Assembly: GCF_021655555.1 (NCBI RefSeq)
Contig: NZ_AP023086.1
Coordinates: forward strand, 806,001-870,000
Length of the DNA stretch: 64,000 nt
DNA from: Marinagarivorans cellulosilyticus
Lineage (GTDB): Bacteria; Pseudomonadota; Gammaproteobacteria; Pseudomonadales; Cellvibrionaceae
Direction of reading: 5' to 3'
Below the pieces are notes generated by a model. The model searched no databases. It worked only from the letters and a program-made list of their open reading frames with translations, and was not told where the DNA came from. Numbering within the stretch: position 1 is the first letter of the stretch; every line of letters begins with the position of its first letter. The position numbers and the translations under genes are program-made. Shown piece by piece: positions 5,915-13,536 of this stretch.

Positions 5915-8745
5915 TGGCCGCCTGGGGGCGTTTGGCATTAATAACCTTGGCTGATCATCCAAGAGAATTGGCTGATATTGCCGAGCGTTTGGGGTATGTG
6001 AATAATCTGGAGGCATTAGCTCCAGATATTAATGAGTCTATTGGTGAAGCGACTCAAGATGAAGGTACTATTATACCCCCTCGGCCCAAAGGTCCTGATG
6101 AGTTACAGAACGGAAAAATAACACCAACGGTCGTGCCGCCGGCGATATTTGTACACGTTATTGAACGGCGCTTTCTAGAGCAAAACGATACTCCCCCTAA
6201 ATATATTGATGGCCCTCAGCTTTCTTTGCAGGCAAAGCCAGGTACCTATCAGTTTTCGCCGCCTGCCGAAATAATGCCTTTGGCAAAGTGTTTGCCTTTG
6301 TTGATCAATGAACTTGGCGTTAAAAGGCAAATGCGGCGTGTGGATACCCGCAGGCTTACCAAAACCGTTGCCTCAGGCGGTACACTTAAGCGGATTCCTA
6401 AGCTTAGCAAGCAGCGTTGGCCCAGTCGTTTACATGTGGTTATTGCGACCAGCATAAATAATGAGCCCTATTGGCGAGATTTCGCCAATATCGCCGCTGG
6501 CCTAAAAAAAGTGTTGGGCAGTCAGATTATTGATTGTGTTCAGTTAGATATTTCACATGAAGTAGACGACAGCGTGCTTTGCCGGCCATGGCTAGAAGCC
6601 AGCGAAGAGCTGGCAGCCTCTGGCGAATCTTGGTCGGGCCCATGGCAACCGCCAATCGATGAGGCGCCGATACTCTTGTTAAGCGATTTGGGTGTTGATG
6701 CCGGAGGTGCGGTAATGACCGAATCGACCTACCTTTGGCGGAAGTTTTTTAGGCGGCTTAACAATTATCGCGGTCGAATCATTTGCTTAAACCCCGCGCC
6801 CAATACTCCCAATTTTGAAGCTTGGCCAAATTCAGTTGCTTGCGTACCTATCAACGATGGTCGCGCCATGCCGCGATATGCGTTTAATCGGGGCTATGAT
6901 TTTACTTCAAATGCAGGGCTCGAGGAATTGCTTGGCTTATTGGCCTATTTACCGCTTATTGATGTAGGCCTCGTGCGCAAAGTTCGTCGTGCTTTTAATT
7001 TGGGTTCTAGCGATTTAGAAGGTTTATTTTGGAGCCACTCTCATGTACAGCAGGGTGGCATTGGCTGTAGGGTGAGCCGAACGGCTGATGAGCACCAAAA
7101 ATACTACGATCAATACATCAGGGTTGATAGTTGCCTGCATAATAAACTTTGGGATCTTGTAGAGCAGCATCACTTTAGTGCTTTTGAAGGTTTAAAAAAG
7201 CTAGAAACATTTGTTCGTTTTAGTTTGGTAGCACCAGCTAGTGATGCCCAATGGCTGCAATTTGATCAAGCCGCTAACTATTTAAAACAACTCGTGGCTA
7301 CTGGTTGGCAGTCCTCAGGCTCGCCCAATGTTGCCCCGCAATGTGGTACGTTTTATCAATGCTTGCCGGTTGATATTTGGCAAGCGGACGGTGAAGTCGC
7401 GGATATTGCTTATGGCCTTTTTGTTGCCGCTCACCGGCAGCAGCTTGTACAAGGGGAGGTGCCTACTGTACTCCCGCAAGGCTTTCGGCAAGAGAAATTA
7501 GCTTGGCTGGCACAGGGGTTAAGCTCCAAATTAAATTGGACTATTGCAGTAAGCAGTGCGCAGGGCGAATTTGCCATTGCAGCGGGTCAAAATGTACTAG
7601 GCCGCATCGGGGAAATCATCACAACGCATGGCGGCGTGATTGAATATGGCCGTGTCGTAAACGGCGAGTACCAAAAACAAAGTACTTTTAACCCCGCTCG
7701 TGATCAGCCCAAAATAAAAGTACAGCCGAATGAAATTGCTTACTTTCGTTCCGATTGTGAGTTAGTAACGCTGGAAGGCTTTAAGCGCCCGCAATGGGCG
7801 GACAGGGTGGGTTATGACGATACAGGTTTGTATTGCGAAAAACTCTGGTGCGGTGAAGTTGCGAGAGCCTACTGGCAAGAATATGCGGGTTATGGTGTTG
7901 ATAGCGGTGATTCTCAACCCTCGGATATTCGCGAAATAGGGTATTGGGACTGGCAGTCTGCGCCATTAGGTGAAGATAGTTATGGCCTTTTTGCAGATCT
8001 TGAAATAGACAGCCACACTTACCGCTTCCGTTGGATAAACCCCGGCACCTTTGTGATGGGCTCACCAAAATCAGAGGCGGGGCGTGAAGATGGTGAAAAC
8101 CAGCACCCGGTAACTTTAAGCGAGGGCTTTTGGTTGGGCGAAACGGTGGTTTCACAAAGCCTATGGCAAAGCAGTATGGGGAATAACCCTAGTCGCTATG
8201 AAGGCGAAGATAAACCTGTTGAGCGAGTGATTTGGGATGATTGCCAGCAATTTATCGCTCAGCTCAATAAACAGCATCCCGGCCTTGCGGCAGCATTGCC
8301 TACTGAGGCCCAGTGGGAATACGCCTGCAGGGCCAGTACAACCAGTGCTTATAGCGCCGGGGAGGCTATTGATGCTTCGCAGGCTAATTTTGATGAAAGT
8401 GGTGTAGGTGAGACCTGTACAGTGAAAAACTATGCGCCAAACCCTTGGGGCTTATACCAAATGCCTGGCAATGTTTGGGAGTGGTGTGAAGACTGGCTTG
8501 GCGATTACCCACTCGAGCCTCAAGTCGACCCTGAAGGCCCAACGGATGGCGCTTTGCGTGTGTTACGCGGTGGCTCTTGGGCCTACGATGCTCGCCACCT
8601 GCGTTCTGCATACCGCCGCGGCCGCCGCCCTGATGACCGTCGCAACTGCGTTGGCTTGCGTCTTGCCCTGGGTCAAGGAGCTCAAGGGGCGGAGCCCAGT
8701 GGCCTGCAAGACGCGAGCGGTAGCCGCGGCGAGCAGGGGAGATAG
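5914..8745 (+). CDS. vWA-like / FGE-sulfatase (C-type lectin) fusion; DGR-type variable protein
   Basis: A 943-residue cytosolic protein. Residues about 165-330 look like a divergent vWA domain of the SAV_2336 kind found beside MoxR and trypsin genes: a strand LHVVIAT where the MIDAS would start, then ILLLSDLG, and RIICLNP as a later strand. The metal-binding DxSxS is missing. Residues about 690-925 are a formylglycine-generating-enzyme-like domain (FRWINPGTFVMGSP, LPTEAQWEYACRA, GNVWEWCEDW, RVLRGGSW). The paired Cys needed for FGE catalysis after GGSW are absent, so it is probably a binding domain with the C-type lectin fold. Residues about 882-925 lie in variable repeat VR1. Start codon overlaps the MoxR stop. 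Confidence 0.8.
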   Translation: MAAWGRLALITLADHPRELADIAERLGYVNNLEALAPDINESIGEATQDEGTIIPPRPKGPDELQNGKITPTVVPPAIFVHVIERRFLEQNDTPPKYIDGPQLSLQAKPGTYQFSPPAEIMPLAKCLPLLINELGVKRQMRRVDTRRLTKTVASGGTLKRIPKLSKQRWPSRLHVVIATSINNEPYWRDFANIAAGLKKVLGSQIIDCVQLDISHEVDDSVLCRPWLEASEELAASGESWSGPWQPPIDEAPILLLSDLGVDAGGAVMTESTYLWRKFFRRLNNYRGRIICLNPAPNTPNFEAWPNSVACVPINDGRAMPRYAFNRGYDFTSNAGLEELLGLLAYLPLIDVGLVRKVRRAFNLGSSDLEGLFWSHSHVQQGGIGCRVSRTADEHQKYYDQYIRVDSCLHNKLWDLVEQHHFSAFEGLKKLETFVRFSLVAPASDAQWLQFDQAANYLKQLVATGWQSSGSPNVAPQCGTFYQCLPVDIWQADGEVADIAYGLFVAAHRQQLVQGEVPTVLPQGFRQEKLAWLAQGLSSKLNWTIAVSSAQGEFAIAAGQNVLGRIGEIITTHGGVIEYGRVVNGEYQKQSTFNPARDQPKIKVQPNEIAYFRSDCELVTLEGFKRPQWADRVGYDDTGLYCEKLWCGEVARAYWQEYAGYGVDSGDSQPSDIREIGYWDWQSAPLGEDSYGLFADLEIDSHTYRFRWINPGTFVMGSPKSEAGREDGENQHPVTLSEGFWLGETVVSQSLWQSSMGNNPSRYEGEDKPVERVIWDDCQQFIAQLNKQHPGLAAALPTEAQWEYACRASTTSAYSAGEAIDASQANFDESGVGETCTVKNYAPNPWGLYQMPGNVWEWCEDWLGDYPLEPQVDPEGPTDGALRVLRGGSWAYDARHLRSAYRRGRRPDDRRNCVGLRLALGQGAQGAEPSGLQDASGSRGEQGR
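8556..8699 (+). repeat. Variable repeat 1 (VR1) of a diversity-generating retroelement
   Basis: 144 bp at the 3' end of the vWA/FGS gene align without gaps to 9603-9746. There are 24 differences by my count: 19 at first or second codon positions and 5 at third. Nine variable codons end in C in both copies (e.g. GCC/GTC, CGC/TAC, AAC/CTC), as expected if the template carries AAC and adenines are mutated. The invariant 3' part (GGTCAAGGAGCT, then GGGGCGGAGCCCAG) could hold the initiation-of-homing site. Confidence 0.75.
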
Positions 8746-8788
8746 AGAAGCGTTTTTTTGAATAGAGCTGATTTGGTTGGCAATAAAA

Positions 8789-8854
8789 ATGAAGATTAAA
8801 ATTTTTACCATTCCTGCGATTAACGCCGACGCAGCCACCCATGAATGTAATTAG
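8789..8854 (+). pseudogene. Possible N-terminal relic of a DGR accessory (HRDC-type) gene
   Basis: A 21-codon frame from ATG at 8789 to TAG at 8852 begins MKIKIFTIPAIN and ends ATHECN. This resembles, from memory only, the N-terminus of HRDC-domain accessory proteins that sit between variable gene, template repeat and reverse transcriptase in some DGR cassettes. It lies 43 bp after the VR1 gene, where such a gene is expected, and breaks off where the second FGS gene begins. Could also be a chance ORF. Confidence 0.3.
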
Positions 8855-8871
8855 CCTTGACGAAACTTTGT

Positions 8872-9750
8872 ATGCCAATGACAACAGCGTTAAATATTTT
8901 AGGGCCTCTATTCCCCAGCAACTTCCCCAACCCCCTCGCTATTGATTATGGTGAAGATCGCTATGGTTTATTCCAAACCCTTTTACTAGCCGATGTGCAA
9001 GTGACCTTCCGTTGGTGCCCGCCAGGGGTATTTTTAATGGGCTCGCCTGAGGATGAAGAGGGGCGAATTAATGATGAAACCCAGCATAAGGTAACACTTA
9101 CCCAAGGGTTTTGGTTGATGGAAACTGCCGTAACGCAACAGCTATGGCAAGCGGTAATGGAAAAGAACCCCAGTGACTTTAAGGGCGATCTAAAGCCCAC
9201 GGAGAATGTAAGCTGGTTTGATTGCCAACATTTTATTGCTGAATTAAATCGGAGTTATGCGGGCTTAGAGGCGGCGCTGCCCACCGAGGCGCAGTGGGAA
9301 TACGCTTGCCGCGCAGGCACCGCTACGGCCTTTTCATTTGGTGATAAACAGAGCCTTACGCTACAGCAAGCAAACTATGGCGGTAAATGGGATGAACCTA
9401 ATGTTAATAGCGGAACCTGCGATGTTTATCGTTATACCCCTAGCCCCTGGGGGTTATACCAAATGCATGGCAATGTTTGGGAGTGGTGCCAAGATATTTG
9501 GCGTGATCAAATAAATGAGGATGCGATTGACCCTGTAGCACTTGATGCACAAGCTGATAACTCCACCAATACCGAGACGAGCGAGCCAGAGGCCAGCGCT
9601 AAGCGTGTGTTGCGCGGTGGCTCTTGGGTCCACCATGGTCGCCGCCTGCGGTCTGCGTACCGCGGCAGCTACCGCCCTGACCTCCGTAACCTCAACGTTG
9701 GCTTGCGTCTTTCCCTAGGTCAAGGAGCTAAAGGGGCGGAGCCCAGGTAA
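8872..9750 (+). CDS. Small FGE-sulfatase (C-type lectin) protein; second DGR-type variable protein
   Basis: A stand-alone FGS domain of about 292 residues, clearly paralogous to the end of the preceding protein: GEDRYGLF, then FRWCPPGVFLMGSPEDEEG, LPTEAQWEYACRAGT, WGLYQMHGNVWEWC and RVLRGGSWVHHG. As in its neighbour, the FGE catalytic Cys pair is missing. The last 47 residues are variable repeat VR2. The start is uncertain: ATG at 8872 or 8878 lacks a good ribosome site, and the frame is open from 8851. A different frame from ATG 8841 reads 34 codons (to 8945) into the same region, so the 5' end may be rearranged or frameshifted. No membrane or signal segment. Confidence 0.75.
   Translation: MPMTTALNILGPLFPSNFPNPLAIDYGEDRYGLFQTLLLADVQVTFRWCPPGVFLMGSPEDEEGRINDETQHKVTLTQGFWLMETAVTQQLWQAVMEKNPSDFKGDLKPTENVSWFDCQHFIAELNRSYAGLEAALPTEAQWEYACRAGTATAFSFGDKQSLTLQQANYGGKWDEPNVNSGTCDVYRYTPSPWGLYQMHGNVWEWCQDIWRDQINEDAIDPVALDAQADNSTNTETSEPEASAKRVLRGGSWVHHGRRLRSAYRGSYRPDLRNLNVGLRLSLGQGAKGAEPR
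9603..9746 (+). repeat. Variable repeat 2 (VR2) of a diversity-generating retroelement
   Basis: Gap-free partner of VR1 (8556-8699, offset 1047). Variable codons encode surface residues after GGSW and between RP and VGLRL, the classic ligand-facing positions of C-type lectin DGR targets. Upstream of the repeat the two genes differ heavily at third positions; inside it they hardly do. Homology continues in weaker form past the stop codon (GGTAAGCCGCGG here, GGTAGCCGCGG at 8719-8729). Confidence 0.75.
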
Positions 9751-9814
9751 GCCGCGGAGCGGTTCGGGTCAAGGCCGGGCCATTAGGCCTAAAGGGTTAA
9801 GTTATTCAGAAGAA

Positions 9815-9840
9815 TATTTCGGGACACCCTAAACCCACTC
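9815..9840 (+). repeat. REP-like GGGACAC motif downstream of the FGS gene
   Basis: TTTCGGGACACCCTAAACCC shares GGGACAC and CCTAAA with the RAYT-unit ends and with the 2455-2490 copy. With 2731-2753 it brackets the whole conflict cassette in direct orientation. Confidence 0.35.
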
Positions 9841-9875
9841 CATTTTCAAACCACAAGACTACGCATTCGCTATAA

Positions 9876-10120
9876 CGCCGTCGAATATCAATTTCTCAGG
9901 CCCTCACGTGTTGGGAGCACGTGTGGAGCGACCAGCCCCAGCAAGGATGTGTGGGGGTAGACTTTGCACCTGCATAAGGATATGCAAGATTAGACTTTAC
10001 ACCGTCACATGGATGTGACTGATTAGAATAACGCAGGAGCAGTTATCGAGGAGCACAAAGTCGAGGAGCGTAAAGTCGTAGACGGCTTGAGCGTGCCTGA
10101 GAAATTGATATTCGACGGCG
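9876..10120. repeat. 245-bp fold-back element with GGA-loop hairpins
   Basis: Perfect 26-bp inverted ends (9876-9901 and 10095-10120) enclose 193 bp. On the plus strand four successive hairpins show GGA in the loop: CACGTG arms at 9905/9918, CCCCA/TGGGG at 9936/9952, TGCATA/TATGCA at 9971/9981 and GTCACAT/ATGTGAC at 10004/10013. Hairpins 2-4 are separated by a repeated TAGACTTTRCACC, and CAGGAGC, CGAGGAGC and CGAGGAGC follow. It could be a MITE or a CsrB/RsmZ-like RNA. No promoter, U-tract or clear target duplication seen. Confidence 0.55.
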
Positions 10121-10195
10121 CACATTAGGAACGAGGAAACAAGAGTTCATCCTCAAATGCTGCAGTTCGACCTCCTTATCTTCGTCGCTCGAGGT

Positions 10196-10753
10196 GTGGC
10201 GGCATGAGCCACCTCATTGGCAAAGCCAATGTCGGCCCTCAAAGGGGCAGCCGAGCTCGCCTCGGCGCCAATCCCGTTCTGGACTAGTAGAGTTGCGACA
10301 CCTAAAAAGTCAGGGACGGAATTTTTAGGTCATAACCAAGGTGGCAGGAGCCACCTCATTGGCAAAGCCAATGCGAGCCCTCAAAGGATCAGCTGAGCTT
10401 GCCTCGGCGCCAATCCCGTTCTGGACTAGAGAGTTGCGACACCTGAAAAAGTCTAGGGGCGGACTTTTTTGGTCATAACGAAGGCGGCATGAGCCACCTC
10501 ATTGGCAAAGCCAATGCAGGCCCTCAAAGGGTCAGTCGAGCTTGCCTCGGCGCCAATCCCGTTCTGGGCTAGAGAGTTGCGACACCTGAAAAAGTCTAGG
10601 GACGGAATTTTTAGGTCATAACCAAGGTGGCAGGAGCCACCCCATTGGCAAAGCCAATGCGAGCCCTCAAAGGATCAGCCGAGCTTGCCTCGGCGCCAAT
10701 CCGGCTGGGCGACACCTAAAAAGTCTAGGGACGGACTTTTTAGGTCATAAAGA
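10196..10753. repeat. Four tandem copies of a ~144-bp multi-hairpin repeat
   Basis: Units start at 10196, 10341, 10484 and 10627 (145, 143, 143 and about 127 bp; the last lacks about 20 bp). Each has four small dyads in order: GTGGC/GCCAC, CATTGGC-AAA-GCCAATG, CCGAG/CTCGG, and a terminator-like stem near GTCTAGGGACGGAC that in unit 4 is a perfect 11 bp (CCTAAAAAGTC with its complement). Unit 4 ends about 48 bp before prfB. The section from 9751 to 10195 holds no gene, only the fold-back element and a REP-like motif. Confidence 0.85.
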
Positions 10754-10800
10754 GTACAATCGCGCCCCTTAACTTTTTAAACCGCGAGAGAAGCATCATC

Positions 10801-11896
10801 ATGGAGATTAATCCCATTGTGAATGCCCTAAAAGGTATGGCAGAACGCACCGCTGTCCTTAGGGGGTACCTTTGACTATGACGCTAAGAAAGAGCGTTTA
10901 GACGAAGTAGAATTACTGCTGGGCGAGCCCGGCGTATGGAATGAGCCCGCCAAAGCGCAAGAGCTGGGGCGTGAGCGTTCAATGCTCGAGGCGGTGGTGA
11001 ATACCATCAATAACCTTGAAGCCGGCGTAGCCGACAATCAAGAATTACTTGATTTTGCCGTAGAAGAAAACGACGAAGATAGCGTTGAAGATATTCGCGC
11101 CGATATAGAGCGCTTGGATGCCGAGCTGGCCAAGCTAGAATTCCGCCGTATGTTCTCTGGTGAAATGGACCCGAACAACGCTTATTTAGATATTCAATCG
11201 GGCTCTGGCGGCACCGAAGCGCAAGATTGGGCCGAGATGATCTTGCGCATGTACCTGCGCTGGGGGGAGGCTAAGGGCTTCAAAACAACCCTAGAAGAGG
11301 CGTCTGCTGGTGATGTTGCCGGTATTAAAAGTGCCACCATTCGCTTTGAAGGCGAATATGCTTTTGGTTGGCTGCGGACCGAAACGGGAGTGCACCGATT
11401 AGTGCGCAAGTCCCCCTTTGATTCTGGTAATCGTCGGCATACGTCGTTTTCTTCGGTGTTTGTGTCGCCTGAAATTGATGACAATATCGATATTGATATT
11501 AACCCTGCCGATTTGCGGGTCGATACTTACCGCGCCAGCGGTGCTGGTGGCCAGCACGTGAACAAAACCGATTCGGCTATTCGTATTACTCACGAGCCGA
11601 CGGGGGTTGTTGTGCAATGCCAAAGTGAGCGTTCGCAACATGCCAACCGCGATAAAGCGATGAAGATGCTGCGTGCTAGGTTGTACGAGCAAGAAATGCT
11701 CAAGCGCAACGAAGAAAAACAAGCGCTCGAAGACAGTAAGTCGGATATTGGCTGGGGTAGCCAAATTCGCAGTTACGTGCTGGATGATTCGCGCATTAAA
11801 GATTTGCGCACGGGTGTGCAAACCAGCAACTGCCAAGCGGTATTAGATGGCAGCTTAGATCAATTTATTGAAGCGAGCTTAAAAGCAGGTTTGTAA
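10801..11896 (+). CDS. prfB: Peptide chain release factor 2, with programmed +1 frameshift
   Basis: Recognises UGA and UAA at the ribosome. The reading frame starts at ATG 10801 (MEINPIVNALKGMAERT), meets an in-frame TGA at 10873-10875 and continues in the +1 frame from 10874, i.e. join(10801..10872, 10874..11896), giving 364 residues. The slippery site is the classic one: AGGGGG acting as an internal Shine-Dalgarno, then TAC CTT TGA C. This autoregulates RF2 level. The product has the tripeptide anticodon SPF (in KSPFDSG) and the hydrolysis motif GGQ (SGAGGQHVNK). lysS follows 55 bp later, the usual order. A -10-like TACAAT at 10755-10760 follows the tandem repeats. Confidence 0.97.
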
Positions 11897-11951
11897 ATTC
11901 CGACCTTTGCTGCTTCTTATTTATTTACATTTAGAAAACGGTCTGACTACT

Positions 11952-13460
11952 ATGTCTGAACAAAAACAAGATGAAAACAAATTAATTGCCGAGCGTCGAG
12001 GCAAGTTGGCCAATATTCGCGAGCGCGGAAATGCGTTCCCCAACAAGTTCCGTCGTACGCATAAAGCGCAAGAACTACAAGATTTACACGGTGAAAAAAC
12101 CAAACCAGAGCTAGAAGAACTGGGTTTTGTAGCGGCGGTTTCTGGCCGGGTGATGGCCAAGCGCGGCCCCTTTATGGTGTTGCAAGATGTGAGTGGCCGC
12201 ATTCAGCTTTACGCCGATAAAACCGCACAAAAAGCGATGAAGGAAATTGATGGCCAATGGGATATTGGTGACATCGTTGGTGTTAAGGGTGTTGTGCATA
12301 AGTCGGGTAAAGGCGACTTATATGTAGATTGCGCCGAGTTCCAAATGCTCACTAAATCGCTTCGCCCTCTGCCCGATAAATTCCACGGCCTTGCCGATCA
12401 AGAAACCCGTTATCGCCAGCGTTATGTGGATTTAATTGTCAATCCAGAAATTCGTAACCTGTTTGAAACGCGCACTAAAATTATTGATTTTATTCGCAGT
12501 TATTTAAATGGCAAAGATTTCGTTGAAGTCGAAACACCTATGTTGCAAGTGATACCTGGCGGTGCAACGGCTCGCCCGTTTGTGACCCACCATAATGCGT
12601 TAGATATTGATATGTACATGCGCATTGCGCCAGAACTGTACTTAAAGCGCTTGGTAGTGGGTGGTTTTGAGCGCGTTTACGAAATTAACCGCAACTTTCG
12701 TAACGAAGGTTTAAGCACGCGGCATAACCCAGAATTCACTATGTTGGAATTCTACCAAGCCTATGCTGATTATCATGACCTTATGAATTTAACCGAAGAC
12801 ATGCTGCGTAAAATGTCTGAGGCGGTAATGGGCACAACAGAAATTGTAAGCACTAAACCCGCTAAAGAAGGTGAAGAACCTGTGACGGTAACTTACGATT
12901 TCGCCAAGCCTTTTGATCGTTTAACGGTGATTGAAGCCATTGTCGCGCACAATAGCGATATTACGGCGGAGCAATTAAATGATGAAGAGCAGGCCAAGGC
13001 TATATTGAAAAAACTAGGCATTGAGTGCAAGCCTTTTTGGGGCTTAGGTAAAATTCAAATAGAAATATTCGAAGCCACTGCCGAGCATAAATTAGAGCAG
13101 CCAACCTTTATTACAGAATACCCAGCAGAGGTTTCGCCGTTGGCGCGCCGCAGCGACGATAACCCTTTTGTGACCGATCGTTTTGAGTTTTTTGTAGGCG
13201 GGCGTGAGCTGGCGAATGGCTTTTCGGAATTAAATGATGCCGAAGACCAAGCCGAGCGCTTTCAAAAGCAAGTGTCTGAAAAAGATGCGGGTGACGATGA
13301 AGCCATGCACTACGATGCCGATTATGTTCGCGCCTTAGAATATGGTTTACCCCCAACTGCTGGCCAAGGCATTGGTATTGACCGCTTAGTGATGTTGCTA
13401 ACCGATTCACCTTCAATTCGCGATGTATTGCTCTTCCCACATATGCGCCCAGAGGTGTAG
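11952..13460 (+). CDS. lysS: Lysyl-tRNA synthetase, class II
   Basis: Charges tRNA-Lys in the cytosol. 502 residues, close to E. coli LysS (505). An N-terminal OB-fold anticodon-binding domain (about 55-150: VSGRVMAKRGPFMVLQDVSG) precedes the class II core with motif 2 (NRNFRNEGLSTRHNPEFT) and motif 3 (GIGIDRLVML). ATG at 11952 gives the family-like start MSEQKQDENKL; an upstream TTG at 11907 is in frame but would add an unusual hydrophobic leader. Probably co-transcribed with prfB and closed by a strong terminator. Confidence 0.97.
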   Translation: MSEQKQDENKLIAERRGKLANIRERGNAFPNKFRRTHKAQELQDLHGEKTKPELEELGFVAAVSGRVMAKRGPFMVLQDVSGRIQLYADKTAQKAMKEIDGQWDIGDIVGVKGVVHKSGKGDLYVDCAEFQMLTKSLRPLPDKFHGLADQETRYRQRYVDLIVNPEIRNLFETRTKIIDFIRSYLNGKDFVEVETPMLQVIPGGATARPFVTHHNALDIDMYMRIAPELYLKRLVVGGFERVYEINRNFRNEGLSTRHNPEFTMLEFYQAYADYHDLMNLTEDMLRKMSEAVMGTTEIVSTKPAKEGEEPVTVTYDFAKPFDRLTVIEAIVAHNSDITAEQLNDEEQAKAILKKLGIECKPFWGLGKIQIEIFEATAEHKLEQPTFITEYPAEVSPLARRSDDNPFVTDRFEFFVGGRELANGFSELNDAEDQAERFQKQVSEKDAGDDEAMHYDADYVRALEYGLPPTAGQGIGIDRLVMLLTDSPSIRDVLLFPHMRPEV

Positions 13461-13474
13461 TGTTTTGTATTATT

Positions 13475-13499
13475 AAAGCCCACCTCGGTGGGCTTTTTT
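13475..13499 (+). terminator. Rho-independent terminator of prfB-lysS
   Basis: AAAGCCCACC pairs with GGTGGGCTTT around a 2-base loop, followed by a T-run. Confidence 0.9.
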
Positions 13500-13536
13500 G
13501 TTGTGATGTGCATATTGTTGATTATTGAGGTAGTGC

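Noticed and set aside
8384..8884. Long minus-strand ORFs opposite the end of the vWA/FGS gene
   Set aside because: They mirror a GC-rich coding strand in another frame and have no start signal or domain.
9751..10195. DGR template repeat after VR2
   Set aside because: I looked for an A-rich version of the GGTGGCTCTTGG region on both strands and found none.
10196..10753. CRISPR array
   Set aside because: The units are about 144 bp, contiguous and similar over their full length. There are no short direct repeats with unique spacers, and no cas genes.
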